A DNA stretch of 64,000 nt from positions 763,524-827,523 of the forward strand of contig NZ_JAERPO010000002.1 of assembly GCF_016734905.1 (NCBI RefSeq), read 5' to 3'. The notes below the pieces were generated by a model. That model saw only the letters and a list, made by a program, of their open reading frames with translations, was not told where the DNA came from and searched no databases. This document shows, piece after piece, positions 50,937-58,743 of this stretch. Both the position numbers and the translations under genes were made by a program. Position 1 is the first letter of the stretch. Each line of letters begins with the position of its first letter. Origin of the DNA: Sphingopyxis jiangsuensis. Its GTDB lineage: Bacteria > Pseudomonadota > Alphaproteobacteria > Sphingomonadales > Sphingomonadaceae.

Positions 50937-52099
50937 TATTTGCTCCAACCGACCGCGGGCGCGTGTTCGTGTCGCGCTTCGGGAATGATGTCGCGCATCC
51001 GCGCGCAGAAATGCTTGAGACAGACTTCCTTGTCGCTGAGCGGACCCATCGAAAAGCTTTTCGACGCCATGCCCTGCTGAACGCGGGTGATCAGCGCGGT
51101 GTCCTCGGCATTGACCTGGCGGTTGATGCGCCAGTTCAGATAGCGTGCCGCCCTCATCTCGCGGCGTTCATCGGGAAGGACGTATGAAATCTCGCGGATC
51201 AGGCAACTCGTCGGACCGGTCGGCAGCCACTGCATGAAGTCGACCTGGTCGGGATAAATGTCGAAGGCGACATTGGGCCAGAGCTTGAAATAGAGCCAGT
51301 GGCGCTGCTTGTCGGCGGGGAGATGCGGGACGGACGGCAGCAGGCGCTGGTACATGCGTTCGGACCAGTTCGCCGACGGCCGGTCGATCAGGTCGCCCCA
51401 CATGCGGTCGACGCGTTCCTCGGCCTCGACACCATAGCTTTTGCCGAACAGGCGCGTGAGGCCGGGGTGCGCGACGGGGATGTGGAGGCCGTCCGAATAA
51501 TTGTCGCCGACATTCTTCCAGTTCACCTCGCGCGGGCGCAGCGTGACGCGGCCGAGCGCGCCGAGCTCCTCGAAGCGATAGGGTTCGACCATCGCCTCAT
51601 AGGGCGCCATCATCTGCGCGACCGACGGGCCGCCATCGTCGTCGAGGCGGACGAACCAGAAGCCGCGCCAACTCTCCGCTTCGACCGGAACGAGCCCCGC
51701 CTTTCCCTTGTCGAGCGCCGGGTAGCTCGCGCTGTCGGGGACGCCTGTCAGGCGGCCGTCGAGTTCGTATGTCCAGGCGTGATAGGGGCAGACCAGCTTT
51801 TTCGCGCAGCCCGCGGTGCCGTCGACGAGACGCGAGCCGCGGTGGCGGCAAACGTTGGTGAAGGCGCGCACCGCACCGTCGGTGCCGCGGACGACGATGA
51901 CGCTTTCGCCGACATAGTCGATGCTGTGCCAGTCGCCGGCGTTGGGGATGTCGCTGTCGTGGCAGACGACCTGCCAGCTCGGGCGGAAGATGCGCTCGAC
52001 CTCGACCGCGTGGAATTCGGGGTCGCTGTAGGTCCAGGCGGGGAGCGACCAGCCGTCGAGGGGGTCGATGTTGTCGAAAGTGTCGCGTAGCGTTGCCAT
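50936..52099 (-). CDS. Rieske non-heme iron oxygenase, alpha subunit
   Basis: A 387-residue aromatic-ring-hydroxylating-type oxygenase. The Rieske 2Fe-2S ligands are Cys84/His86 (NVCRHRGSRL) and Cys104/His107 (LVCPYHAW). The mononuclear iron site is in NYSDGLHIPVAH, with bridging Asp203 and ligands His206 and His211. Such enzymes hydroxylate or demethylate; the substrate is unknown. No beta subunit or reductase gene is adjacent, so electrons come from elsewhere. AAGGAA precedes the ATG and overlaps the edge of the operator palindrome at 52109-52132. Confidence 0.93.
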   Translation of the reverse strand: MATLRDTFDNIDPLDGWSLPAWTYSDPEFHAVEVERIFRPSWQVVCHDSDIPNAGDWHSIDYVGESVIVVRGTDGAVRAFTNVCRHRGSRLVDGTAGCAKKLVCPYHAWTYELDGRLTGVPDSASYPALDKGKAGLVPVEAESWRGFWFVRLDDDGGPSVAQMMAPYEAMVEPYRFEELGALGRVTLRPREVNWKNVGDNYSDGLHIPVAHPGLTRLFGKSYGVEAEERVDRMWGDLIDRPSANWSERMYQRLLPSVPHLPADKQRHWLYFKLWPNVAFDIYPDQVDFMQWLPTGPTSCLIREISYVLPDERREMRAARYLNWRINRQVNAEDTALITRVQQGMASKSFSMGPLSDKEVCLKHFCARMRDIIPEARHEHAPAVGWSK

Positions 52100-52108
52100 G
52101 GCCGGTTC

Positions 52109-52132
52109 CTTGTTATACAAACGTATAACAAG
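52109..52132. promoter_or_regulatory. Perfect palindromic operator of the BetI-like regulator
   Basis: Perfect 10-bp arms CTTGTTATAC and GTATAACAAG separated by AAAC, in the 33-bp gap between the divergent Rieske and TetR genes. It touches the TetR ATG on one side and the Rieske ribosome binding region on the other. Both size and position fit a TetR dimer site controlling both genes. Confidence 0.85.
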
Positions 52133-52741
52133 ATGGAAGCCGCCCGCCAAGCCTTTACGCGCGAAAGCGCCGATGCGCGCCGCGCCGCGCTGATCGAGGC
52201 GGCGGCGGCGTGCCTTGCCGAAGTGGGGCTCGCGGGCACCAATGTGCGCGCGATCTGCGCGCGCGCGGGGGTGTCGCCGGGTCTGCTGCGCCATTATTTC
52301 GCAGGGATCGACGAGCTGATCGCGGCGACCTATCAGGCGACGAGCGACCGGATGGACGCGATTTTCGCCGCCGCGGTCGCGGGCGCGGGCAACGCCCCCC
52401 GCGCGCGCCTGTCAGCCTATCTGACCGCAAGCTTCCGCGCGCCGGTGACCGACCCCGAACTGCTCGGCGCGTGGACCGCCTTCTGGGCACTCGCGCGCAG
52501 CGACGCGCGCATGGCCGCAATCCACGCCGCAAGTTACGCCGGCTATCGCGCGCGGCTGGCCGAGCTGCTCGCCGCGTGCGGCGCACGCGAGCCCGAGCGG
52601 CTGGCGATCATGCTCACCGCGCTGGTCGACGGGCTGTGGCTCGAACTCTCGCTCGACGAAGCAAGCTTCGGCGCCGAGGCGGCGGCAGCGATGGTCGAAC
52701 AGGCGGTCGCGGCGCTGCTGCGCGACGACGCTGCGGCATAG
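52133..52741 (+). CDS. TetR/BetI-like regulator
   Basis: A 202-residue regulator. The helix-turn-helix is at about residues 25-60 (LAEVGLAGTNVRAICA, VSPGLLRHYFAGIDELI), and the C-terminal domain resembles BetI. It probably represses the Rieske/flavoprotein operon and itself through the palindrome immediately upstream. The ATG directly abuts that palindrome, leaving no room for a conventional ribosome binding site, so the transcript may be leaderless or the translated start may be different. Confidence 0.9.
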   Translation: MEAARQAFTRESADARRAALIEAAAACLAEVGLAGTNVRAICARAGVSPGLLRHYFAGIDELIAATYQATSDRMDAIFAAAVAGAGNAPRARLSAYLTASFRAPVTDPELLGAWTAFWALARSDARMAAIHAASYAGYRARLAELLAACGAREPERLAIMLTALVDGLWLELSLDEASFGAEAAAAMVEQAVAALLRDDAAA

Positions 52742-52781
52742 CCGCAGGTCCAGCGGTTCGCCGCCTGACGCGCGGCGCCGT

Positions 52782-52982
52782 TCAGGCCGATATGTCGGCG
52801 ACGCCGCCGGTCAGGATGAAGCGACGGTCGCAATAGCCGCAATCGACGAAGCCGTCGTCGGGGTCGATTTCCAGCCATACGCGCGGATGGCCGAGCGCGG
52901 CGTCGGCAAGCCCGTCGCCGGTGCCGTCGCAGGCGATGCGGGTCTTGGGCGTGCGGATCGTTTCGGGTGCGGGCTGGGTCAT
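52782..52982 (-). CDS. Small zinc-finger protein (zf-CHCC)
   Basis: A 66-residue protein with the zf-CHCC pattern: Cys18 (IACDG), His32 (LGHPRVWLEI), and Cys48/Cys51 (DCGYCDRRF). It is related to the NDUFS6 accessory subunit of respiratory complex I, which binds zinc. In alphaproteobacteria it is usually a lone gene, as here. The start at 52982 matches the family length. Confidence 0.88.
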   Translation of the reverse strand: MTQPAPETIRTPKTRIACDGTGDGLADAALGHPRVWLEIDPDDGFVDCGYCDRRFILTGGVADISA

Positions 52983-53155
52983 CGACCGCGCCCATAGCAA
53001 GGCCGCGTGATCGCCGCAATCGGGTCTGCACATGCATGTTCAGCCCGGCGCGGCCACCGGGCAAGCCCAGCCCCAAAATATGTTTACGGCCGCATAGACA
53101 ATGCTGCGCGCGCCCCCTCTTTCGCGCGGGCGGGTGCGCGGCTATGGAAGCGGGC

Positions 53156-54079
53156 ATGACCGAAGCCGCCATCCGCATCGACGCCGTTTCCAAAATCTAT
53201 GCGGGGGGCAAGCAGGCGCTCGACAACGTCAGCTTCGACGTCCCGCGCGGGCAAATTTTCGGGCTGCTTGGACCCAATGGCGCGGGCAAGTCGACGCTGA
53301 TCAACATCCTTGCGGGGCTGGTCAACAAGACGGGCGGGAACGCGAGCATCTGGGGCTTCGACATCGACGCCGACCCGCGCAACGCCAAATATTCGATCGG
53401 CATCGTGCCGCAGGAGATCGTCTTCGATCCCTTTTTCACGCCGTTCGAGACGCTCGAGAATCAGGCGGGGCTTTATGGCGTGCCAAAGGCGAAGCGGATT
53501 TCGGACGAACTGCTCGCCGCCGTGCATCTGAGCGACAAGCGCGACGCCTATGCGCGCACCTTGTCGGGGGGGATGAAACGCCGCCTGCTCGTCGCCAAGG
53601 CGATGGTGCATTCGCCGCCGATCATCGTGCTCGACGAGCCGACCGCGGGGGTCGACATCGAATTGCGCCAGCAGCTTTGGGAATTTGTGCAGAGCCTCAA
53701 CGATCGCGGCGTCACGGTGGTGCTGACGACGCACTATCTGGAGGAGGCCGAGGAGCTGTGCGACCGGATCGCGATCATCAACCACGGCAGGCTGATCGCG
53801 AACAAGCCGACGCGCGAGCTGGTCGACATGGCGCGCGAGAAGATCGTCGTCGTGACGCTCGACCAGGATATCGACACGCTGCCCACGCACCCTGCGTTCG
53901 ACAAGATCGAGCGCGAGGGCGAACGCGGGCTTGCCATTCATTACAACAAGGACCGGATGAACGCGGGCGAAGTGCTCGCCGCGGTCAATGCAATGGGGCA
54001 CGGCATCGTCGACGTGTCGACGCGCGAAGCGGACCTTGAGGATGTGTTTCTGAACCTGACGCGCGCGGCCAATGGGTGA
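53156..54079 (+). CDS. ABC transporter ATP-binding protein, no adjacent permease
   Basis: A 307-residue ABC ATPase of the ABC-2 type exporter group. Walker A GPNGAGKST is at 39-47, the signature LSGGMKRR at about 138, and Walker B IIVLDEPTAGVD follows. The C-terminal extension fits the CcmA/NodI-like branch. Such proteins normally precede an ABC-2 permease gene, but none is here; nadB begins inside its 3' end with an 8-bp overlap. The permease must be elsewhere. An ATG at 53144 is also in frame. Confidence 0.92.
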   Translation: MTEAAIRIDAVSKIYAGGKQALDNVSFDVPRGQIFGLLGPNGAGKSTLINILAGLVNKTGGNASIWGFDIDADPRNAKYSIGIVPQEIVFDPFFTPFETLENQAGLYGVPKAKRISDELLAAVHLSDKRDAYARTLSGGMKRRLLVAKAMVHSPPIIVLDEPTAGVDIELRQQLWEFVQSLNDRGVTVVLTTHYLEEAEELCDRIAIINHGRLIANKPTRELVDMAREKIVVVTLDQDIDTLPTHPAFDKIEREGERGLAIHYNKDRMNAGEVLAAVNAMGHGIVDVSTREADLEDVFLNLTRAANG

Positions 54080-55667
54080 AGGCGGCACCTCTTCTCCCCA
54101 CGACGTCATCATCGTCGGATCGGGCGCCGCTGGCCTCACCGCCGCGATCAGCCTTGCCGACCATTGCAAGGTGCTGGTGCTCGCGAAAGGCAACCTCACC
54201 GGCGGGTCGACCGCCTGGGCGCAGGGCGGCATCGCCGCGGTGCTCGACGCGGGCGACACGTTCGAGAATCATATCGACGACACGATGGTCGCGGGCGCGG
54301 GGCTCAACCGGCGCGAGACGGTCGAGTTCGTCGTCGAGAATGCGCCGCAGGCGATCGCGCGGCTCGTCGAGATGGGCGTGCCCTTCAACATGGACGAAGG
54401 CGCGCTGCACCTGACGCGCGAGGGCGGCCATTCGCACCGCCGCATCGTCCATGTCGACGACGCGACCGGCTGGGCGGTGCAGGCGGCGCTGCTCAAGACC
54501 GCCGAAGCGCATCCGAACATCACGCTGCTCCCCGGGCAGGCGTGCATCGACCTGATCACGGGGCGGCACGAGGAACGCTATTCGGGGTCGGGGCGCGTGT
54601 GGGGCGTCTATGCGCTCGACGAGGCGAGCGGGCAGGTCCACGCGCATGTCGGCCGCGCGACCATCCTCGCGAGCGGGGGCGCGGGGCGCGTCTATCAATT
54701 CTCCACCGCCCCAAGAGGAGCGACCGGCGACGGCATCGCGATGGCGTGGCGCGCGGGTGCGCGCGTTTCCAACATGGAGATGATGCAGTTCCACCCGACC
54801 TGCCTCTATAACCTCGACGTCAAGAATTTCCTGATCACCGAGGCGGTGCGCGGCGAGGGCGGGATTTTGCGGCACCCCGAGACCGGGCATCGCTATATGT
54901 CCGACTATGACGCGCGCGCCGAACTCGCGCCGCGCGACATCGTCGCACGCGCCAACGACGACCAGATCAAGCGTTTCGGGCTCGACTATGTCCACCTCGA
55001 CATCAGTCACAAGGACGCCGATTTCGTCGCGGGGCATTTCCCGAACATCTATGACAAGCTGCTCGGCCTTGGCATCGACATGACCAAGCAGCCGATCCCG
55101 GTGGTGCCCGCGCAGCATTATACGTGCGGCGGCGTGCTCATCGACCTCGACGGGCGCACCGACCTTCCCGGCCTTTATGCCGCGGGCGAGGTGAGCGAGA
55201 GCGGCCTGCACGGCGCGAACCGCCTGGCGTCGAACAGCCTGCTCGAATGTTTCGTGTTCGGCGAGGCGGCGGCGAAGGACATTATCGCGCGCTGGGACAC
55301 GCTCGAGGCGCCGCCGCCGATCCGGCCGTGGGACGAAAGCCGCGTCACCGATTCGGACGAAGAGGTGGTGATCAAGCAGAACTGGACCGAGATCCGCCGG
55401 TTCATGTGGAACTATGTCGGCATCGTGCGCACCACCAAGCGGCTCGAGCGCGCGCAGCACCGCATCAAGATGATGACGGGCGAGGTCGAGGATTATTACG
55501 GCCACTTCCGCGTGACCACCGATCTGATCGAACTCAGGAACCTGCTCCAGTGCGCCGAGCTGATCGTGCGGAGCGCGCTCCACCGCAAGGAAAGCCGCGG
55601 ATTGCACTACACGCTCGACTATCCCGAGACGCTGGCGGAGCCGGTCGATACGGTGCTGGTGCCGTGA
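54072..55667 (+). CDS. nadB: L-aspartate oxidase
   Basis: A 531-residue flavoenzyme that oxidises L-aspartate to iminoaspartate, the first step of de novo NAD synthesis. The FAD fold is DVIIVGSGAAGLTAAI. Family motifs GGSTAWAQGGIAAVL, HYTCGGVLIDLDGRTDLPGLYA and GLHGANRLASNSLLE are all intact, the last of these distinguishing it with NadB/SdhA relatives. The start overlaps the ABC ATPase by 8 bp, so the two are coupled although functionally unrelated. nadA and nadC are not in the window. Confidence 0.95.
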   Translation: MGEGGTSSPHDVIIVGSGAAGLTAAISLADHCKVLVLAKGNLTGGSTAWAQGGIAAVLDAGDTFENHIDDTMVAGAGLNRRETVEFVVENAPQAIARLVEMGVPFNMDEGALHLTREGGHSHRRIVHVDDATGWAVQAALLKTAEAHPNITLLPGQACIDLITGRHEERYSGSGRVWGVYALDEASGQVHAHVGRATILASGGAGRVYQFSTAPRGATGDGIAMAWRAGARVSNMEMMQFHPTCLYNLDVKNFLITEAVRGEGGILRHPETGHRYMSDYDARAELAPRDIVARANDDQIKRFGLDYVHLDISHKDADFVAGHFPNIYDKLLGLGIDMTKQPIPVVPAQHYTCGGVLIDLDGRTDLPGLYAAGEVSESGLHGANRLASNSLLECFVFGEAAAKDIIARWDTLEAPPPIRPWDESRVTDSDEEVVIKQNWTEIRRFMWNYVGIVRTTKRLERAQHRIKMMTGEVEDYYGHFRVTTDLIELRNLLQCAELIVRSALHRKESRGLHYTLDYPETLAEPVDTVLVP

Positions 55668-55681
55668 GTTTCGGCTAAGGA

Positions 55682-55715
55682 AAATCTCACGCAAAGGCGC
55701 AAAGGCGCGAAGAAG
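55682..55715. repeat. Left inverted repeat of the GxxExxY cassette
   Basis: A 34-bp arm beginning AAATCTCACGCAAAGGCGCA, internally repetitive (CAAAGGCG). It is complementary to the right arm at 56116-56149 with about one mismatch and lies between the nadB stop and the GxxExxY gene. Confidence 0.9.
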
Positions 55716-55723
55716 GGGGCAGC

Positions 55724-56107
55724 TTGGACATCGAGGAACTGGCCAGCGTCGCCGTCGATTGCGGATTCCACCTGCACAAGAATCTGGGGCCGGGGCTGCT
55801 CGAATCGGTCTACGAAGCGATAATGTTCGACCAACTCGTGCACCGCGGCCTAAATGTTCAGAGGCAGGCGCCGATCCCCATCCGTTATGACGGCGTCGAG
55901 TTGCCGGAGGGGTTTCGGGCCGACCTTCTGATCGAAGGCCAATTGCTCGTCGAACTCAAATCCGTGGAGCGGCTGTCGCCGCTTCACGGCAAACAGGTTT
56001 TGACTTATCTTCGCCTGCTTGAGCTTCCGCTTGGCCTGCTCATCAACTTTGGCGGCGAAACCTTCAAGGAAGGGGTCCGCCGCGTCGCCAATAACCATCG
56101 CGGCTGA
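55724..56107 (+). CDS. GxxExxY protein (PD-(D/E)XK nuclease-like)
   Basis: A 127-residue protein of the GxxExxY family. The name motif is GLLESVY (24-30), and a PD-(D/E)XK-type core is present as Asp67 (FRADLLI) and Glu77-Leu-Lys79 (VELK), so a metal-dependent nuclease fold is likely and the residues are intact. No biochemical function is established, to my knowledge. The start is a TTG at 55724 with AAGGGGG upstream. The gene is framed by two nearly identical 34-bp inverted repeats, with almost no other sequence inside, which looks like a self-contained mobile or repeat-associated cassette. Confidence 0.85.
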   Translation: MDIEELASVAVDCGFHLHKNLGPGLLESVYEAIMFDQLVHRGLNVQRQAPIPIRYDGVELPEGFRADLLIEGQLLVELKSVERLSPLHGKQVLTYLRLLELPLGLLINFGGETFKEGVRRVANNHRG

Positions 56108-56115
56108 CGAATCTT

Positions 56116-56149
56116 CTTCTTTGCGCCTTTGCGCCTTTGCGTGAGATTT
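56116..56149. repeat. Right inverted repeat of the GxxExxY cassette
   Basis: CTTCTTTGCGCCTTTGCGCC... to TGAGATTT, the reverse complement of 55682-55715. It ends 2 bp before the stop of the convergent M20 gene. Confidence 0.9.
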
Positions 56150-56151
56150 CC

Positions 56152-57354
56152 CTACGCAAACCCCTCGTTCAAAAACCGTTCGGCCAGCGCCGCGTGGAGG
56201 GCGGCGCCGCGGGCCATCACCTTTTCGTCGAGGACCATGCGGTTCGAGTGGAGGCCGCAGCACGCGCGCCAGTCGCTGCCCTCGTGGCTCGCGCCGAGCC
56301 AGAACATCGCGCCGGGGACTTTTTCGAGGACATAGGCGAAATCCTCGGCGCCCATCACGGGGTTGTCCATCGTCAGCCATGCGGCCTCGCCGAAGGTCTC
56401 CTCCACAACCGACTGGCCAAAGGCGACCGCGCGCGCGTCGCAGACGGTGACGGGGAAGCCTTCCTCTATCTCGACCTCGGCGGTGCAGCCGTGCGCCTCT
56501 GCAATCGCGGGGGCGAGGCGCCGGAGCTCGCGCGCGACCATCGCGCGGCGCTCGGGCGACAGGGTGCGGATCGTCCCCTGCATCTCGGCGCTTTCGGGGA
56601 TGATATTGTTCGTCGTCCCCGCCGCGATCCTGGCGATGGTGACGACCGCGGGGTCGAACACCGAAACCTTGCGCGTCACCATCGTCTGGATCGCCGAGAC
56701 GATTTCGCACGCGACCGGAATGGGATCGACCGCATCGTGCGGCATCGAGGCATGGCCGCCCGCGCCCTTGACGCGGATCGACAGCACGTCGGACGAGGCG
56801 AGCAGCGGCCCCGCGCGCCCCGCGAAAATGCCGTGCGGCGCGTTGGGCATGATGTGGAGCGCGAACGCCGCGTCGGGCAGCGGGTCGATCAGCCCGTCCT
56901 CGAGCATGAAGCGCGCGCCATGATGGCCTTCCTCGCCCGGCTGGAACATGAACATCACCGTGCCGGGCAGGCGGTCGCGCGCCGCGCACAGCAGCTTCGC
57001 CGCGCCGACGAGCATCGCGACATGCGTGTCGTGCCCGCAGGCGTGCATCGCGCCATGCGTTTCGGAGGTGAAGTCGAGTCCCGTATCCTCGACCAGCGGC
57101 AACGCGTCCATGTCGCCGCGCAGCAGCACGGTGCGCCCGTTCGCGGGGCCGCGCAGGATCGCGACGAGGCCGGTCGTCGACGGCCCCTCGCGAAATTCGA
57201 GCGGGAGGCCGGCGAGCGCCTCCTTGATCTTCGCGAGCGTTTTCGGGTTTTGGAGGCCGAGTTCGGGCTCGCGGTGAATCGCGCGGCGCAAGGTCACGAG
57301 GTCGCCCAACAGGGTCTCGGCCTCGGCGGGCCAGCTTCGAGCGATCTCGTTCAT
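56152..57354 (-). CDS. M20-family amidohydrolase (HipO-like)
   Basis: A 400-residue M20D metallohydrolase without a signal peptide. Metal-binding motifs include LRGDMDALP, MHACGHDTH and QPGEEGHHGA, with VKGAGGHASMP in the dimerisation domain. Members deacylate N-acyl amino acids such as hippurate. The ATG overlaps the stop of the upstream acyl-CoA dehydrogenase gene by 4 bp, which suggests linked acyl metabolism. The stop codon lies 2 bp from the GxxExxY cassette's right repeat. Confidence 0.93.
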   Translation of the reverse strand: MNEIARSWPAEAETLLGDLVTLRRAIHREPELGLQNPKTLAKIKEALAGLPLEFREGPSTTGLVAILRGPANGRTVLLRGDMDALPLVEDTGLDFTSETHGAMHACGHDTHVAMLVGAAKLLCAARDRLPGTVMFMFQPGEEGHHGARFMLEDGLIDPLPDAAFALHIMPNAPHGIFAGRAGPLLASSDVLSIRVKGAGGHASMPHDAVDPIPVACEIVSAIQTMVTRKVSVFDPAVVTIARIAAGTTNNIIPESAEMQGTIRTLSPERRAMVARELRRLAPAIAEAHGCTAEVEIEEGFPVTVCDARAVAFGQSVVEETFGEAAWLTMDNPVMGAEDFAYVLEKVPGAMFWLGASHEGSDWRACCGLHSNRMVLDEKVMARGAALHAALAERFLNEGFA

Positions 57355-58526
57355 CTTTTTCCTCCAAACAATTGCCGACCCGCGAGGTCGAGCATGATTT
57401 CCTCGCTGCCTCCTCCAATGGCATTAACGCGGACCTCGCGGTAGATGCGTTCGACCTTGCTGCCGGTGATATAGCTTGCGCCGCCCAGCACCTGCGCGGC
57501 CTCGCGCGCGACATGTTCGAGCATCCGCGTCGCCTGCACCTTGAGCATCGCGAAATCGGCGGGGCGGTCCTTGCCCTCTTTGACCTGCCACGCGCACAGG
57601 TCTACCCACGCCTGCGTCGCTTCGATCTGGCGTTCCATGTCGGCGAGCTTGATGCGGATCGACTGGTGGCCGACGAGCGGCTTTCCAAAGGTTTCGCGCT
57701 GTTGCGCCCATTCGGCCGCCTCGGCCATCGCGACGCGCGCCATTGCGCAGCAGCCCATCGCCATGCCGAGCCGCTCGCTGTTGAAATTGCGCATGATGCC
57801 GATGAAGCCGCCATTTTCGGCGCCGATGAGGTTCGCGGCGGGGACGCGGACGTCGCTGAAGTGGATCGCGGCGGTGTCGCTGCACCGCCAGCCCATCTTG
57901 TCGAGCCGCGCGCGTTCGACCCCCGGCGCGTCCATCTCGACCAGCAGCAGCGATATGCCGCCCGCGCCGGGCCCACCGGTGCGCACCGCGCAGGTCAGCC
58001 AGTCGGCGCGCATTCCCGAGGTGATGAACATCTTGCCGCCGTTGACGATATAGTCGTCGCCGTCGCGCACCGCCGTCGTCCTGAGATTGGCGACGTCGCT
58101 GCCCCCGCCCGCCTCTGTAATGCCGAGCGCGATGATCCGGTCGCCCGCGAGCACCGGCGGCGCGACGCGGCGCTTGAGTTCGTCGGAGCCGAGCGCGAGT
58201 ATCGGCGGCAGCCCGATGCCGTGCGTCATCAGCGACGCGCCAAGCCCGCCCGCGCCGACCGCCGCCAGCTCTTCGGTGACGACGAGCCCGTGGAAAATGT
58301 CGAAGCCGGTGCTGTGGCCGCCATATTGTTCGGGATAACGCAGCCCGAGGATGCCCGCGTCGGACGCCTTTTTATGCAGCGCGCGCGGCAGTTCGCCCTC
58401 CGCCTCCCAGCGGTCGATGTGCGGCGCGACCTCGCGCGCGACGAAGCGGCGGACGCTCTGCGCGAGCGCTTCGTGCGTTTCGTCATAATAAGGCGAACGC
58501 GCGCGCCAGTCGTCGAAGGCTGTCAT
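57351..58526 (-). CDS. Acyl-CoA dehydrogenase
   Basis: A 391-residue FAD flavoenzyme that introduces the alpha,beta double bond into acyl-CoA. Family signatures ALGITEAGGGSDVANLRT and AAQVLGGASYITGSKVERIYREVR are present, with the C-terminal GGGSEEIMLDL helix start. The exact chain specificity is not readable. It is the first gene of a coupled pair with the M20 hydrolase. No SD is obvious before the ATG at 58526, and a repeat hairpin lies about 70-140 bp upstream. Confidence 0.94.
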   Translation of the reverse strand: MTAFDDWRARSPYYDETHEALAQSVRRFVAREVAPHIDRWEAEGELPRALHKKASDAGILGLRYPEQYGGHSTGFDIFHGLVVTEELAAVGAGGLGASLMTHGIGLPPILALGSDELKRRVAPPVLAGDRIIALGITEAGGGSDVANLRTTAVRDGDDYIVNGGKMFITSGMRADWLTCAVRTGGPGAGGISLLLVEMDAPGVERARLDKMGWRCSDTAAIHFSDVRVPAANLIGAENGGFIGIMRNFNSERLGMAMGCCAMARVAMAEAAEWAQQRETFGKPLVGHQSIRIKLADMERQIEATQAWVDLCAWQVKEGKDRPADFAMLKVQATRMLEHVAREAAQVLGGASYITGSKVERIYREVRVNAIGGGSEEIMLDLAGRQLFGGKR

Positions 58527-58594
58527 GCGCCGATGCTGCGCGTGCTTGACGTATGCGTCAAGTTCGGACGCGCCGGAAGCGCTTCGCAATATCG

Positions 58595-58664
58595 CACACA
58601 AAGACATAAAGGCACAAAGACAGCTGCATTTTGCTCCTTCTTTGTGCCTTTGTGTCTTTGTGTG
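58595..58664. repeat. Gene-less inverted repeat related to the GxxExxY cassette ends
   Basis: Arms 58595-58620 (CACACAAAGACATAAAGGCA...) and 58639-58664 are complementary over 26 bp with one mismatch and enclose an 18-nt loop without an ORF. The (CAAAGGC)-type core resembles the cassette arms at 55682 and 56116. It lies in the 217-bp divergent gap between the acyl-CoA dehydrogenase and dipeptidase genes. Confidence 0.85.
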
Positions 58665-58743
58665 AAAAATATGGCGCGACCTGTCGGTCGCAGGGTTGGC
58701 CACGCTCTTGCACAGTCCGCTCAAGCGCTTAAGGTCGCGCGCC

